A stretch of 64,000 nt of DNA from positions 429,918 to 493,917 of the forward strand of contig NZ_JAANNP010000001.1 of the NCBI RefSeq assembly GCF_011250635.1. Direction: 5' to 3'. Numbering within the stretch: the first letter of the stretch is position 1; each line of letters starts with the position of its first letter. The position numbers were made by a program, and so were the translations under genes. Origin of the DNA: Motilibacter deserti (GTDB taxonomy: Bacteria > Actinomycetota > Actinomycetes > Motilibacterales > Motilibacteraceae). Below, piece after piece: positions 42,860 to 52,425 of this stretch. The notes below the pieces were generated by a model, which was not told where the DNA came from, did no database searches, and worked only from the letters and a program-made list of their open reading frames with translations.

Positions 42860-44713
42860 TCACCCCTCGCCGAGTGCCCGGTCACGGACGGTACGACGCT
42901 GGTTGTCGAGAGACATCAACTCCCGCTGCAGCGCGGACATCTCCTCCACGTCCTGCGACGGGTCCAGCCGGCGGATGCGGCCGAGCAGCTCGTCCATGTG
43001 CCGGCTGATCGCGGCCTCCTCGACCCGAGCGAGCACCTCGACGACGTAGCGCCGCTCCGCCCCGGGCGTTGCGGGCAGCGGCTCCACCGCGAGCGTGACG
43101 ACCGCGGTGCGTACGTCGTCATCGGCCGCCGCCTCGCGCACGGCCCCCACCCAGGCCGGCCCGGGGACCGCCGCCCCGGCCCCGCCCGCAGCCCGCACCG
43201 CAGCGGCCACCGCCATGTGCATGGGGTGCGTGAAGACGGACTCCGGCAAAGCGTCGAACGTCGCGCCCACCACGTCGGGCATCTGCAGCGCGGCCTTGAC
43301 CGCCTCGCGCTCGGCCACGAGGAAGGCCCTGCTGGCCGCTCGGGGCGCCGGCACCGCCTCCCGCGCCGCCGCCCGTCGCGCGTCGTTGACGCCGCCACGC
43401 GCCTGCGCGACCAGCTCGTTCGGGTCGTCCAGGCCGGTCATCACGGCCAACCGCCGGGCGTACTCCTGACGCAGCGAGGCGTCCCGGATCCGCTGCACGA
43501 TGCCCATTCCGGAGCGGCGCGCGGCCGTGCGGCCCTCGGCGGTGTCCATGTCATAGCGCCCGACAGCCGAGCGCAGGGCGAACTCGAACAGCGGCACGCG
43601 GCTCGACACCAGCGCCCGCACGCCCTCGGGGCCACGCTGCAGGCGCAGGTCGCACGGGTCGAGGCCGTTCGGCTCGACCGCGACGAACGTCTGGGTCACG
43701 AAGCGCTCGTCGCCCTCGAACGCCTTGAGCGCGGCCTTGCGACCGGCCTCGTCCCCGTCGAAGGTGAAGACGACCTCGCCGCGGAACTCGTTCTCGTCCA
43801 TGAGGTAGCGGCGCAGCGCCTTCGCATGCGCGTCCCCGAACGCCGTGCCGCAGGTCGCCACGGCCGTCTGCACCCCGGACAGGTGGCACGCCATCACGTC
43901 GGTGTAGCCCTCGACCACGACCGCCTGCAGGCTCTTGGCGATCTCGCGGCGCGCCAGGTCGATGCCGTAGAGCACCTGCGATTTCTTGTAGATCGGCGTC
44001 TCGGTCGTGTTGAGGTACTTCGCCTGGATCCGGTCGTCGTCGTGCAGCCGTCGGGCGCCGAACCCGATCACCGCCCCGGCGGAGTCGCGGATCGGCCAGA
44101 TCAGCCGCCCGCGGAACCGGTCGTACGGCCCGCGCCCGCTGCGCCCCACCAGCCCGCCCTCGACGAGGTCGTCCTCGCGGAAGCCCCGGCCGCGCAGGTG
44201 GCGCAGCAGCGCCTCTCCCCCGGCCGGCGCGTACCCGACCCCGAACTGCTCGGCCGCGGCGCGGTCGAAGCCGCGCTCGGCGAGGAACCGACGCCCCACG
44301 ATCGCCTCGGGGCCGGTGAGCTGCTCGACGTAGAACTCGGCCGCCGCCTTGTGCGCCTCGATGAGCCGTGTGCGCTGGCCGGCCAGCTGGGTGTCGAGGG
44401 CGCTGCCGTCCTCGTAGCGCAGCTCGATGCCGGCCCGGGGGGCGAGCCGCTCCACGGCCTCGGCGAACGAGAGCTGCTCGAGCTGGCGGAGGAAGTCGAT
44501 CGCGTCGCCGCCGGCGTTGCAGCCGAAGCAGTGGAAGGTGCCCATGCTGGGCCGGACGTTGAACGACGGGGTCTTCTCGTCGTGGAAGGGGCAGAGCCCC
44601 TTCATCGCGTCGGCGCCGGCCCGGCGCAGCGTGACGTGCTCGCCCACGACGTCGGCGATGTTGACGCGCTCCTTGACGAGAGCCACGTCCTCGTCCCGGA
44701 TCCGTCCCGCCAC
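42860..44713 (-). CDS. dnaG: DNA primase
   Basis: A 617-residue primase that lays RNA primers at the replication fork. The N-terminal zinc-binding domain has CPFHDEKTPSF and FHCFGCNAGGD; the RNA-polymerase/TOPRIM core shows YDRFRGRLIWPIRDSAGAVI, the acidic VVVEGYTDVMA, and FTFDGDEAGRKAAL; the C-terminal 140 residues form the helicase-binding domain. Length and order are normal. The sigma-factor gene follows and the phosphohistidine phosphatase and dgt genes precede it. Confidence 0.97.
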   Translation of the reverse strand: MAGRIRDEDVALVKERVNIADVVGEHVTLRRAGADAMKGLCPFHDEKTPSFNVRPSMGTFHCFGCNAGGDAIDFLRQLEQLSFAEAVERLAPRAGIELRYEDGSALDTQLAGQRTRLIEAHKAAAEFYVEQLTGPEAIVGRRFLAERGFDRAAAEQFGVGYAPAGGEALLRHLRGRGFREDDLVEGGLVGRSGRGPYDRFRGRLIWPIRDSAGAVIGFGARRLHDDDRIQAKYLNTTETPIYKKSQVLYGIDLARREIAKSLQAVVVEGYTDVMACHLSGVQTAVATCGTAFGDAHAKALRRYLMDENEFRGEVVFTFDGDEAGRKAALKAFEGDERFVTQTFVAVEPNGLDPCDLRLQRGPEGVRALVSSRVPLFEFALRSAVGRYDMDTAEGRTAARRSGMGIVQRIRDASLRQEYARRLAVMTGLDDPNELVAQARGGVNDARRAAAREAVPAPRAASRAFLVAEREAVKAALQMPDVVGATFDALPESVFTHPMHMAVAAAVRAAGGAGAAVPGPAWVGAVREAAADDDVRTAVVTLAVEPLPATPGAERRYVVEVLARVEEAAISRHMDELLGRIRRLDPSQDVEEMSALQRELMSLDNQRRTVRDRALGEG

Positions 44714-44848
44714 CAGCGGAGTGTACGCAGCGGCGGGGCCCGCGCCGCCGGGCGCGTCCCCAGCCCCGGCCGGTCTCCTCCCGCGTCGGCGGGGACAACG
44801 GCGACCAGCCGGCCCAGACGACGCCGACCGCTCCGGCGGGCCGCTCCG

Positions 44849-45376
44849 TCAGCCGACCGCCTGGCGGGGAGCAGGCTCCTCGGAGGCCACAGGATGGGGA
44901 ACCGCGGACGCGACGACGCGCAGCGGCGGCAGGTAGTGCGCGGCGCGCCTGGCGCCCGCGTCCTCGATGACCCAGCTGGCGCCCTTGGGCGTGGTGGCCG
45001 GCTCCTTCGGCAGCGCGACGGCCCCGTTCTTGCGCCAGCGGCGCAGCAGCGCCGAGAGGGTCTCGCCGTGGGTGCAGCAGACGGCGCCCTGCAGGCCCAG
45101 GCCGGAGAGGAACGCGTCGACCGTCTCCGCGTCGGCGTCGCGGGCGAGCTCCGGGCGCTCCTCGACGTCCAGGCCGAGCTGGTCGGCGAGCGGGCCGAGG
45201 GTCTGCCTGCAGCGCCGCGCGGGGCTGGTCAGCAGCCGGGTGACCGGGAAGCCGCCGAGCACCTGCTCGAGGCCGTTGGCCTGCTCGCGCCCCTGGTCGC
45301 TGAGCGGGCGCTCGAGGTCGTCGAAGGGCCACAGCCGCTTGTCGCCTGCATGAGCGTGCCGGACGAGGATCAGCAC
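44849..45376 (-). CDS. SixA-like histidine phosphatase family protein
   Basis: A 175-residue member of the histidine phosphatase superfamily: catalytic His in LILVRHAHAGDK, second Arg in LTSPARRCRQTL, and the late His in CCTHGETLSALL. Length fits SixA-type phosphohistidine phosphatases. I chose the GTG at 45376, which has a CAGGAGG box 5 bases away; the open frame to 45502 has no such site. It lies between dgt and dnaG. The protein substrate is unknown. Confidence 0.85.
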   Translation of the reverse strand: MLILVRHAHAGDKRLWPFDDLERPLSDQGREQANGLEQVLGGFPVTRLLTSPARRCRQTLGPLADQLGLDVEERPELARDADAETVDAFLSGLGLQGAVCCTHGETLSALLRRWRKNGAVALPKEPATTPKGASWVIEDAGARRAAHYLPPLRVVASAVPHPVASEEPAPRQAVG

Positions 45377-45529
45377 GTGCTCCTCCTGACGACCAGGCGC
45401 CGCCCCGAAGACGGCCACCGCTGCGACACCGAAAAGCAATCGTTGCAACGTGCAGTGTTCATGTGGCTGCCACGGTAGCGGTCGGTCCCGCCGATCGCAC
45501 ACGGCCGGTCGGTGGTCGTGATCTTCGCC

Positions 45530-46768
45530 TCAGGAGGCCTGGTGCAGCGCCGCGTGCAGCGCCACCGCGGAGGAGTCCGTGAGCGACGCGACGGCGTCCA
45601 CGACCGCGCGCAGCCGGGCGTCGGGTCCCGCCGCAGCCTCCCAGTCCTCCCGGTAGGGCTGCGGCAGCGCCTCCGGTGCCCCCTTCTGCAGGAGCCCGAC
45701 CAGGTCCGCGACCACCTGCCGCTGCCGGGCCAGCTGCGGACGACGGCCCTCCCCCTGCATCACGAAGCACCAGGCCACCGCCTTGAGCACCGCCACCTCG
45801 TGGCGGAACGGGACCGGCACGACCAGGTCGGTGGCGTAGCGCGCGAGCGGGCCGTCCCCCGCGACCGCCCGCGTGGCCTGCTCCGCGGCAGCGCTGAACC
45901 GGCCGACCAGGCGGCTCGTCAGCCGCTTGAGCCCGGCCAGGGCGCGCCGGCCGCCGTCGTAGCCGTCGGGCCACTCGGGCAGGGCCAGCAGGCGGTCGAG
46001 CGCCTCCCGCAGCTCGTCCGCGCAGCTGCCCGGGGCGTACACCCGCTCGGCCGTCGCGAGCACCTGCTCCGCCGCCTCGGTCGAGCGCAGGGCACGCAGG
46101 TCGATCAGCCCCGCCTGCACGCCGTCCTCCACGTCGTGGACGGAGTAGGCGACGTCGTCCGCCCAGTCCATGACCTGCGCCTCGAGACAGCGCCGCCCCG
46201 CCGGCGCGCCGGCCCGCAGCCAGTCGAAGACCGGCCGATCGTCCGCGTAGACGCCGAACTTGCCCGGCGCGCCGTACGCCGCCGCCTCCTGCCGGGGCCA
46301 CGGGTACTTCGTCGCGGCGTCCAGGCTCGCGCGCGTCAGGTTGAGCCCGACGCTGCGCCCCTCGGCGTCGAAGGCCTTGGCCTCCAGACGGGTGAGCAGC
46401 CGCAGCGTCTGCGCGTTGCCCTCGAAGCCGCCGACCGCGGACGCCTCCGCGTCCAGCGCCTGCTCGCCGTTGTGCCCGAACGGCGGGTGGCCCAGGTCAT
46501 GAGCGAGGCACGCGGTCTCGACCACGTCCGGGTCGCAGCCCAGCGCGCGGCCCAGGTCGCGCCCCACCTGTGCGACCTCGAGCGAGTGGGTCAGCCGGTT
46601 GCGGACGAAGTCGTCCGTCCACGGCAGCACGACCTGCGTCTTCGCGCCCAGCCGGCGCAGCCCGCTCGCGTGCGTGACCCGCGCCCGGTCCCGCTCGAAG
46701 GGCGAACGCCCGGCGCGGGAGGGCGGCTCCTGCGCCCACCGCGCGCGGGCCGCCTCGTCGTAGCCCAC
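45530..46768 (-). CDS. dgt: Deoxyguanosinetriphosphate triphosphohydrolase-like protein
   Basis: A 412-residue HD-domain protein that converts dGTP to deoxyguanosine and triphosphate. It has the family front (RTKTQV-type segment [20 protein letters not shown]), the metal-binding His in [27 protein letters not shown], and the later Asp in [18 protein letters not shown]. The GTG start directly follows the stop of the DUF218 gene. Actinobacteria commonly have dgt upstream of dnaG, as here. Confidence 0.93.
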   Translation of the reverse strand: MGYDEAARARWAQEPPSRAGRSPFERDRARVTHASGLRRLGAKTQVVLPWTDDFVRNRLTHSLEVAQVGRDLGRALGCDPDVVETACLAHDLGHPPFGHNGEQALDAEASAVGGFEGNAQTLRLLTRLEAKAFDAEGRSVGLNLTRASLDAATKYPWPRQEAAAYGAPGKFGVYADDRPVFDWLRAGAPAGRRCLEAQVMDWADDVAYSVHDVEDGVQAGLIDLRALRSTEAAEQVLATAERVYAPGSCADELREALDRLLALPEWPDGYDGGRRALAGLKRLTSRLVGRFSAAAEQATRAVAGDGPLARYATDLVVPVPFRHEVAVLKAVAWCFVMQGEGRRPQLARQRQVVADLVGLLQKGAPEALPQPYREDWEAAAGPDARLRAVVDAVASLTDSSAVALHAALHQAS

Positions 46769-47383
46769 TCACGGCCCCTTGCTCAGCAGCCTGCTGCCGC
46801 GCTCGCCGAGCAGCGAGTACGCGGCGTACGCGAGGGTCTCCCGGGCGACGTAGCGCGCCGACCGTGGCGTGCCGGTCGACGGGCCGGTACGCGTCGGCGA
46901 GGTGACCGCGTCCAGCCCGAGGTCGCGCGCCATCGCCCGGCTGCGCAGCTCGTGCCAGGGGTCGGTCACCAGCACGGCCGACCGCCACCCCTGGCGGCGC
47001 ATCTCGGCGCTGACGGCCTCGAGGCTCTCGTAGGTGTCGGTGCCGGTGGGCACTGCGATGACGTCTCGCGCCGGAACGCCCTGCTCGATCAGCCACTCCT
47101 TGCCGGCCCGCGCCTCGGTCGACCGGTCGCCCGGCTGACCGCCGCCCACGGTCACGACGCGCGGCGCGGCCTTCTCGGCGTACAGCGCCTTGGCCTGCTC
47201 CAACCGCGCCTCGAGCACCGGCGCGGGGCTGCCGTTGCGCTGGCTCGCGCCGAGCACGACGATCGCGTCCGCCGGCCCGCGGTCGTCGATCCCCGCCACC
47301 TGGACCACGCGGATCGCGGTGACGGCGAGGTAGACGGCTCCGGCCAGGACGGCGAGCACGACGATACGTCGCAGCAGGCGCAT
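46769..47383 (-). CDS. YdcF-type (DUF218) membrane-anchored protein
   Basis: A 204-residue protein with one N-terminal helix (IVVLAVLAGAVYLAVTAIRV) and a DUF218 domain outside the membrane: DAIVVLGASQRNGSPAPVLE, VTVGGGQPGDRSTEA, VLVTDPWHELRSRAMARDLG. The fold is Rossmann-like. Roles suggested for relatives include envelope and vancomycin-tolerance functions (SanA, YdcF), but the reaction is unknown. Its stop abuts the dgt GTG, so the two are coupled. Confidence 0.85.
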   Translation of the reverse strand: MRLLRRIVVLAVLAGAVYLAVTAIRVVQVAGIDDRGPADAIVVLGASQRNGSPAPVLEARLEQAKALYAEKAAPRVVTVGGGQPGDRSTEARAGKEWLIEQGVPARDVIAVPTGTDTYESLEAVSAEMRRQGWRSAVLVTDPWHELRSRAMARDLGLDAVTSPTRTGPSTGTPRSARYVARETLAYAAYSLLGERGSRLLSKGP

Positions 47384-47486
47384 GCGCCGGGCCCTCCTCG
47401 TCCGTCGGTGCTGGCTCGTGCCGGCCCGTGCCGGCTCGTGCCGGCCTCGGGTACCGGCGCAGAACGTACCCCGAGCCGGGGACGGT

Positions 47487-48842
47487 TCAGCCGCCCGAGA
47501 CCGCCAGCTCCTCGTCGGCCTCCAGCGCCACGCACGCGGTGTCGGCGTCGTCCAGCCAGCCCTCGGGGAGGACGAGCCGCTTCTGCGGGCTGGTGCGCCC
47601 CCGCGGACGCCCGAGCTCTGCTTCAGGGAACGGCTGATCGGTGTCGAGCTGGCCGAGGAGGTCGTCCAGCTCGGCCAGGCTCGACACGAGCCCCAATTGC
47701 TGCCGCAGGGTGGAGCCGACGGCGAACCCCTTGAAGCTCCAGGCCATGAACTTGCGCAGCTCGCGAAGGCCGCGCTCCTCCCCCGTCCACGCGGTGAGCA
47801 GCTCGGCGTGCCGGCGGACCATCTCGGCCACGTCCTTCAGCCGCGGCAGCGCGGTGTGGGGCCGGCCGTCGAAGGCGGCGGCGAGGTCGGCGAACAGCCA
47901 CGGGCGCCCCAGGCAGCCCCGGCCCACGACCACCCCGTCGCAGCCGGTCTGCTCGACCATCCGCACGGCGTCGGACGCCTCCCAGATGTCCCCGTTGCCG
48001 AGGACCGGGATGTCCACGGCCTCCTTGAGCCGCGCGATCGCGTCCCAGTCGGCCGTGCCCGAGTAGCCCTGGATCGCCGTGCGCGCGTGCAGCGCGATCG
48101 CGGCGCACCCCTCGTCCTGCGCGATGCGCCCGGCGTCGAGGTAGGTCAGCAGGTGGTCGTCGAGGCCCTTGCGGGTCTTCAGCGTGACCGGAGCGCCCTG
48201 CCCGCCCATGACCGCCGCCCTCAGCACGTCGCGCAGCAGGCCGCGCTTCCACGGCAGCGCCGCGCCGCCGCCCTTCTTCGTGATCTTCGGGACCGGGCAG
48301 CCGAAGTTCAGGTCCACGTGGTCGACGCCGTGCTCGTCGACCAGGATCCGGACGGCCTCGCCGACGTAGTAGGGGTCCACGCCGTACAGCTGCACGCTGC
48401 GCGGCACCTCGTCCGGGCCCGGCTTGAGCAGGTGCAGCGTCTCCCGGTCGCCCTCCACGAGCCCCCGGCTGGTGATCATCTCGCTGACGAACAGCCCCCG
48501 CCCGCCCGCGGCCTCCCGGCACAGCTGGCGGTACGGCGCGTTGGTGATCCCGGCCATGGGCGCGAGCACCACCGGCAGACCCACCTCGAGGCGTCCCAGC
48601 CGTAGCGGTGGGGCGACCGGGCGCGCCGGCGTCGGCTCCAGCTCGACGCGGCCCCGGGCTGCCTGCGGCTCGGCGCGGTCCCGGGCCGCCTGCGGCTCGG
48701 CGCAGTCCCGGGCCGCCTGCGGCTCGGCGCGGTCCCGGGCCGCCTGCGGCTCGGCGCAGTCCCGGGCCGCCTGCGGCTCGGCGCGGTCCCGGGCCGCCTG
48801 CGGCTCGGCGCGCGTCGGCGTGTCCGGGGCGTACGTGCTCAT
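47487..48842 (-). CDS. dusB: tRNA-dihydrouridine synthase B with an N-terminal 9-residue repeat
   Basis: A 451-residue flavoprotein that reduces uridines in tRNA D loops. The TIM barrel starts at about residue 80 (VVLAPMAGITNAPYRQL) with the catalytic Cys in LNFGCPVPKITKKGGGAALP, VTLKTRKG, ALHARTAIQGYSG, and the FMN phosphate-binding GCDGVVVGRGCLGRPW; the C-terminal helical domain is complete. Residues about 11-64 are six tandem copies of RAEPQAARD or CAEPQAARD, encoded by a 27-bp DNA repeat, which normal DusB lacks. The ATG at 48842 includes the repeat; translation could also start at an internal GTG just before the barrel. Confidence 0.93.
   Translation of the reverse strand: MSTYAPDTPTRAEPQAARDRAEPQAARDCAEPQAARDRAEPQAARDCAEPQAARDRAEPQAARGRVELEPTPARPVAPPLRLGRLEVGLPVVLAPMAGITNAPYRQLCREAAGGRGLFVSEMITSRGLVEGDRETLHLLKPGPDEVPRSVQLYGVDPYYVGEAVRILVDEHGVDHVDLNFGCPVPKITKKGGGAALPWKRGLLRDVLRAAVMGGQGAPVTLKTRKGLDDHLLTYLDAGRIAQDEGCAAIALHARTAIQGYSGTADWDAIARLKEAVDIPVLGNGDIWEASDAVRMVEQTGCDGVVVGRGCLGRPWLFADLAAAFDGRPHTALPRLKDVAEMVRRHAELLTAWTGEERGLRELRKFMAWSFKGFAVGSTLRQQLGLVSSLAELDDLLGQLDTDQPFPEAELGRPRGRTSPQKRLVLPEGWLDDADTACVALEADEELAVSGG
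48661..48812. repeat. 27-bp tandem repeat in the 5' end of dusB
   Basis: Five full copies (48661-48687, 48688-48714, 48715-48741, 48742-48768, 48769-48795) and a partial one, alternating only by one base (CGG or TGC codon, Arg or Cys). The length of 27 keeps the frame, so copy number can change without breaking dusB. Confidence 0.92.
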
Positions 48843-48948
48843 GTGTCCAGTGTGCCAAGGGCGTCGGCCGCAGGCCCTCCGCGCGCCCTACGGCCGACGC
48901 TACGCCCGCCCGCAGCCACGCCCGCCCGTGCCCGCCGGGCTCGGTCGT

Positions 48949-49029
48949 ATGAATGTCGCCTTCTGCGAATAGGTTCGTCGCAGTGGCGCATTCATCGGAG
49001 CGCAACTTGCGACGATGTGGCATTCATCC
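48949..49029. repeat. Short inverted-repeat element upstream of the DUF559-like gene
   Basis: Three diverged copies of a roughly 20-bp motif ending in GCATTCAT, the first inverted to the others, around an ATAGGTTCG core. The same core and motif recur at 50208-50387 on the other side of the gene. Confidence 0.6.
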
Positions 49030-49190
49030 GATCTGCGAGAGCGGGCGACGGTCATCTCGCGCCTCGCACCACTGAGCCGGCCACGAGGGCGCCCGGGCGC
49101 GTCGTCCACAGGACGGCAGCGGATGAGCATGAGTCCACAGTCGAGCGCGACGCCCCCTCGACCGGCGGCACGACCGTCCAAGCTGCGGTC

Positions 49191-50147
49191 ATGCCACGTC
49201 CGAGCCAGCGAGTCGACACCGTGGCGCTCGATCTGTTGATCCAGCGCGACGACGGCGTCATGTCCCACGCGGAGCTGCAGGAGCTCGGTGTGCCGCTCTC
49301 GAGTGTCGGACACAAGTGCCGTCCGGGAGGGCCGTGGCAACGCGGCTTGCCGGGCATCGTGCTGGCGCACAACGGGCGGCTCACCCGGCGGCAGCAGCTG
49401 GTGGCAGCGCTCAAGTACGCCGGCCCCGACGCCGTGCTCACCGGCGCGACCGCCCTGGAGACGTACGGCGCCCGCTCCCGCGCCGCTGCTTCGGTCCACG
49501 TGCTGGTCCCGCAGACACAGCACCGGTCCTCGTCCGGCTTCGTCGTCGTCGAGCGCACCTGGCGGCTGCCCGTCGCCGTCCAGCAGGCACGGCTTCCCCT
49601 CGCACCGGTCGCCCGTGCCGTCATCGACGAGGCGCGGCGTACGAAGGGCCTCGATGACGTGCGAGCTCTCGTCGCGGAGAGCGTGCAACGGCTCCGGTGC
49701 GATCCCCTCGACCTGGCCCGTGAGCTCGCGGCCGGACAGCGGCGCGGGTCAGCCCTGGCCCGGATGGCGCTCGAGGAGGTGCTCGTCGGAGTGCGCTCGT
49801 CCGCGGAGGCCGACGCGCGCAGCGCACTGCTTGCCGGGGGCGTCCGGCTGCCCGAGTGGAACGTCGCGCTCTACGACGCGCACGGCGAGTTCCTCGGCGT
49901 CGTCGACGGCTGGTACGACGACGTGGCCGTCGCGCTCGAGATCGACTCGATGGAGTTCCACTTCACGGCCGCCGACTACAAGCGCACCCAGCGCCGGCAG
50001 GCGAAGCTGGCGTCCGCCGGGGCACTCGTCGTTCCGGTAGCACCCGGCGACGTCCGCCGCGATCGGGCTTCCTTCGCCCGGCTCGTGGGCGAGACCCTGG
50101 AACGAGCCGCCGGGAGGCCGCGCCCCGACATCCGCCGCGCTCCCTGA
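49191..50147 (+). CDS. DUF559 (Vsr-like) domain protein with AbiEi-like N-terminal region
   Basis: A 318-residue protein. The N-terminal 90 residues (LLIQRDDGVMSHAELQELGV, GLPGIVLAHNGRLTRRQQLV, GPDAVLTGATALETYG) resemble the winged-helix and nucleotidyltransferase-recognition front of AbiEi-type antitoxins. The C-terminal 90 residues (AALYDAHGE-type segment NVALYDAHGEFLGVVDGWYD, VALEIDSMEFHF, TQRRQAKLASAGALVVPV) match DUF559/Vsr-like endonuclease folds, with a D...ExD pattern. Many actinobacterial genomes hold several such single genes. ATG 49191. The role is unknown, and both flanks hold related short repeats. Confidence 0.7.
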   Translation: MPRPSQRVDTVALDLLIQRDDGVMSHAELQELGVPLSSVGHKCRPGGPWQRGLPGIVLAHNGRLTRRQQLVAALKYAGPDAVLTGATALETYGARSRAAASVHVLVPQTQHRSSSGFVVVERTWRLPVAVQQARLPLAPVARAVIDEARRTKGLDDVRALVAESVQRLRCDPLDLARELAAGQRRGSALARMALEEVLVGVRSSAEADARSALLAGGVRLPEWNVALYDAHGEFLGVVDGWYDDVAVALEIDSMEFHFTAADYKRTQRRQAKLASAGALVVPVAPGDVRRDRASFARLVGETLERAAGRPRPDIRRAP

Positions 50148-50207
50148 GCAGCGGGCACACCTCGACCCACCCACGCATTAGCGCGCCGTCGCACCTCCGC
50201 CGCCCGC

Positions 50208-50387
50208 GTTGGCAGAGTGCTGCACTCACTAGCCGGGATTGGCAGAATGCCGCACTCATGCCGCGCCCATCGGCAGAGCACCACACTCGCGCAGCCCACG
50301 ATTGGCAGAATGCCGCACTCATACAACCCCGGTTTGGCAGAATGCCGCATTCACGCGATAGGTTCGCATGAATGCGGCATTCTGCCA
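50208..50387. repeat. Array of a 20-bp motif at about 31-bp spacing, ending in a 22-bp hairpin
   Basis: Five direct copies of TTGGCAGAATGCCGCACTCA or close variants start at 50208, 50238, 50269, 50301 and 50333; an inverted copy lies at 50368-50387. The last two copies form a perfect 22-bp stem with a 14-base loop, between the converging stops of the DUF559-like and glyS genes, so it may also terminate transcription. Confidence 0.85.
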
Positions 50388-50448
50388 AACGAGGCGCGCG
50401 CGGCCTTGGGGACCGGAGCGGGTGCGAGCCGGCGGGCCGGGCGGCGGG

Positions 50449-51834
50449 TCAGCAGCCCAGCAGGCGCCCGGCCAGCCAACCCTCGACCTGCGACAGCGAC
50501 ACGCGCTCCTGCGTCATCGTGTCGCGGTCCCGGACCGTCACGGCGTCGTCCTCGAGCGTGTCGAAGTCGACGGTCACGCAGAACGGCGTGCCGATCTCGT
50601 CCTGGCGGCGGTAGCGACGGCCGATGGCGCCGGCGTCGTCGAACTCGACGTTCCAGGACTTGCGCAGGGTCGCGGCGAGGTCGCGCGCCTTCGGCGAGAG
50701 GGCGGCGTTGCGCGAGAGCGGGAGCACGGCGACCTTGACCGGCGAGAGGCGCGGGTCGAGGCGAAGGACCGTGCGCTTCTCCAGGACACCCTTGGCGTTC
50801 GGCGCCTCGTCCTCGGCGTAGGCGTCGAGCAGGAACGCCAGCGTGGCGCGGGTGAGGCCGGCGGCGGGCTCGATGACGTACGGCACCCAGCGCTCGCCCT
50901 TGTCCGCGTCGAAGTACGACAGGTCGGTGCCGGAGTGCTTCGCGTGCGTCTTCAGGTCGAAGTCCGTGCGGTTGGCGATGCCCTCGAGCTCGGCGAACTC
51001 GGTGCCGCCGAATCGGAACTTGTACTCGATGTCCACGGTGCGCTTCGAGTAGTGGGAGAGCTTCTCCTTGGGGTGCTCGTAGAAGCGCATGTTCGACTCG
51101 GTGAGGCCGAGCCCGAGGTACCAGTTCCAGCGCTCCTGGAGCCAGTACTCGTGCCACTGCTCGTCCGTGCCCGGCTCGACGAAGAACTCCATCTCCATCT
51201 GCTCGAACTCGCGGGTGCGGAAGATGAAGTTGCCCGGCGTGATCTCGTTGCGGAACGACTTGCCGGTCTGGGCGATGCCGAAGGGCGGCTTGCGCCGGGC
51301 CGACTGCATGACGTTCATGAAGTTGACGAAGATGCCCTGCGCGGTCTCGGGCCGCAGGTAGTGCAGGCCCTCCTCGTCCTCGACCGGGCCGAGATACGTC
51401 TTCAGCAGGCCGTTGAACATGCGCGGCTCCGTGAACGCGCCCTTCGTGCCGCAGTTCGGGCAGTTGACGTCGGAGAGGCCCTTCTCCGGCAGCCTGCCGT
51501 GCTTGGCCTCGTACGCCTCCTCCAGCTGGTCCGAGCGGAACCGCTTGTGGCAGGCCTGGCACTCGGTCAGCGGGTCGACGAAGGCCTCGACGTGGCCCGA
51601 GGCGGTCCACACCTCGCGGGCGAGGATGACCGAGGAGTCCAGGCCGACGATGTCCTCGCGCTGCTGGACCATCGTGCGCCACCACTGCCGCCGGACGTTC
51701 TCCTTGAGCTCGACGCCGAGCGGCCCGTAGTCCCACGCCGAGCGGGTGCCCCCGTAGATCTCGCTGCTGGGGTAGACGAAACCCCGGCGCTTGGCGAGGC
51801 TGACGATGGTGTCGATCTTGGCGTCGGTGGCCAC
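50449..51834 (-). CDS. glyS: Glycyl-tRNA synthetase (alpha2, eukaryotic/archaeal-like type)
   Basis: A 461-residue class II synthetase that charges tRNA-Gly. Visible are the front ([20 protein letters not shown]), the zinc knuckles CQACHKRF and CPNCGTKG, motif 2 ([20 protein letters not shown]), a motif 3-type [14 protein letters not shown], and the C-terminal anticodon-binding domain. Length is normal for the dimeric type used by actinobacteria. It stands alone on the minus strand. A zur-type gene lies about 1.1 kb upstream, an arrangement seen in other actinobacteria. Confidence 0.97.
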   Translation of the reverse strand: MATDAKIDTIVSLAKRRGFVYPSSEIYGGTRSAWDYGPLGVELKENVRRQWWRTMVQQREDIVGLDSSVILAREVWTASGHVEAFVDPLTECQACHKRFRSDQLEEAYEAKHGRLPEKGLSDVNCPNCGTKGAFTEPRMFNGLLKTYLGPVEDEEGLHYLRPETAQGIFVNFMNVMQSARRKPPFGIAQTGKSFRNEITPGNFIFRTREFEQMEMEFFVEPGTDEQWHEYWLQERWNWYLGLGLTESNMRFYEHPKEKLSHYSKRTVDIEYKFRFGGTEFAELEGIANRTDFDLKTHAKHSGTDLSYFDADKGERWVPYVIEPAAGLTRATLAFLLDAYAEDEAPNAKGVLEKRTVLRLDPRLSPVKVAVLPLSRNAALSPKARDLAATLRKSWNVEFDDAGAIGRRYRRQDEIGTPFCVTVDFDTLEDDAVTVRDRDTMTQERVSLSQVEGWLAGRLLGC

Positions 51835-51879
51835 GGAGGTTCTCCATCCGGCTGGCGGTCGGCGGGCAGGCGGGACAGG

Positions 51880-52311
51880 CTACCGCTCGGCAGGGCCCTG
51901 CCCGAACACGCCGTCGCCCCGCGCAGGAGGCAGGTCGACGGCCACCCCCGGAGCGCTCGCCGACCCGATTCCGACGCTACCGGCGTCCGCCGCCAGCCGC
52001 GTCGTGCCCTCCGTCCCGCCGTCGTCGTCGTGGCTCAGCAGCACCTCGTAGGCCGTCGGCTCGTCGATCGCGGTGGCGAGCACCGGCACGGCGGAGACCT
52101 TCACCTCGTACGCCGACAGCGCCCGCCGGTAGGCACCCACCGACTCCCACTCGGTCGTCAGCGCCCACAGCGCGGGGTCGTCGGTCGCGCGGCCCACGGT
52201 GCCGCGCCGGAAGCCGGGCCGGGCGGCGAGGACGGCGAGGGCGGTGCGCGCCGAGTCGAGGAAGGCCGCCCCCTCCTCGGGAGGTACGCGGTGGCGCGTG
52301 ACTGCGAGCAT
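51880..52311 (-). CDS. Antibiotic-biosynthesis-monooxygenase-fold protein
   Basis: A 143-residue protein whose first 95 residues form a ferredoxin-like alpha/beta domain of the ABM type: MLAVTRHRVPPEEGAAFLDS, ARPGFRRGTVGRA, LWALTTEWESVGAYRRALSA and KVSAVPVLATAIDEP. The rest is a low-complexity tail. Such small domains oxidise or bind aromatic compounds or simply dimerise. The start ATG at 52311 lies inside a 31-bp sequence that is duplicated 52 bp upstream. Weak ribosome site. Confidence 0.68.
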   Translation of the reverse strand: MLAVTRHRVPPEEGAAFLDSARTALAVLAARPGFRRGTVGRATDDPALWALTTEWESVGAYRRALSAYEVKVSAVPVLATAIDEPTAYEVLLSHDDDGGTEGTTRLAADAGSVGIGSASAPGVAVDLPPARGDGVFGQGPAER

Positions 52312-52379
52312 CCGCGCATCGTGCCGCACGGCGCGCGAGCCCGTCGTCCGTGACTGCGAGCATCCGCGCATCGTGCCGC
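52297..52379. repeat. 31-bp direct repeat covering a start codon
   Basis: Identical 31-bp copies at 52297-52327 and 52349-52379. The first contains the ATG and first codons of the ABM-like gene and 16 bp upstream. A third, inverted copy of its GCGGCACGATGCG part is at about 52425-52437, at the start of the divergent gene. Confidence 0.85.
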
Positions 52380-52425
52380 GCGGGCGGGCGAGCCGCGGCC
52401 CCGTGAGCGGGTCGGATGCGGCACG

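Noticed and set aside
50208..50387. Evenly spaced repeats that could be a CRISPR array
   Set aside because: Repeats are about 20 bp with only about 11 bp between them, copies vary, one is inverted, and there are no cas genes.
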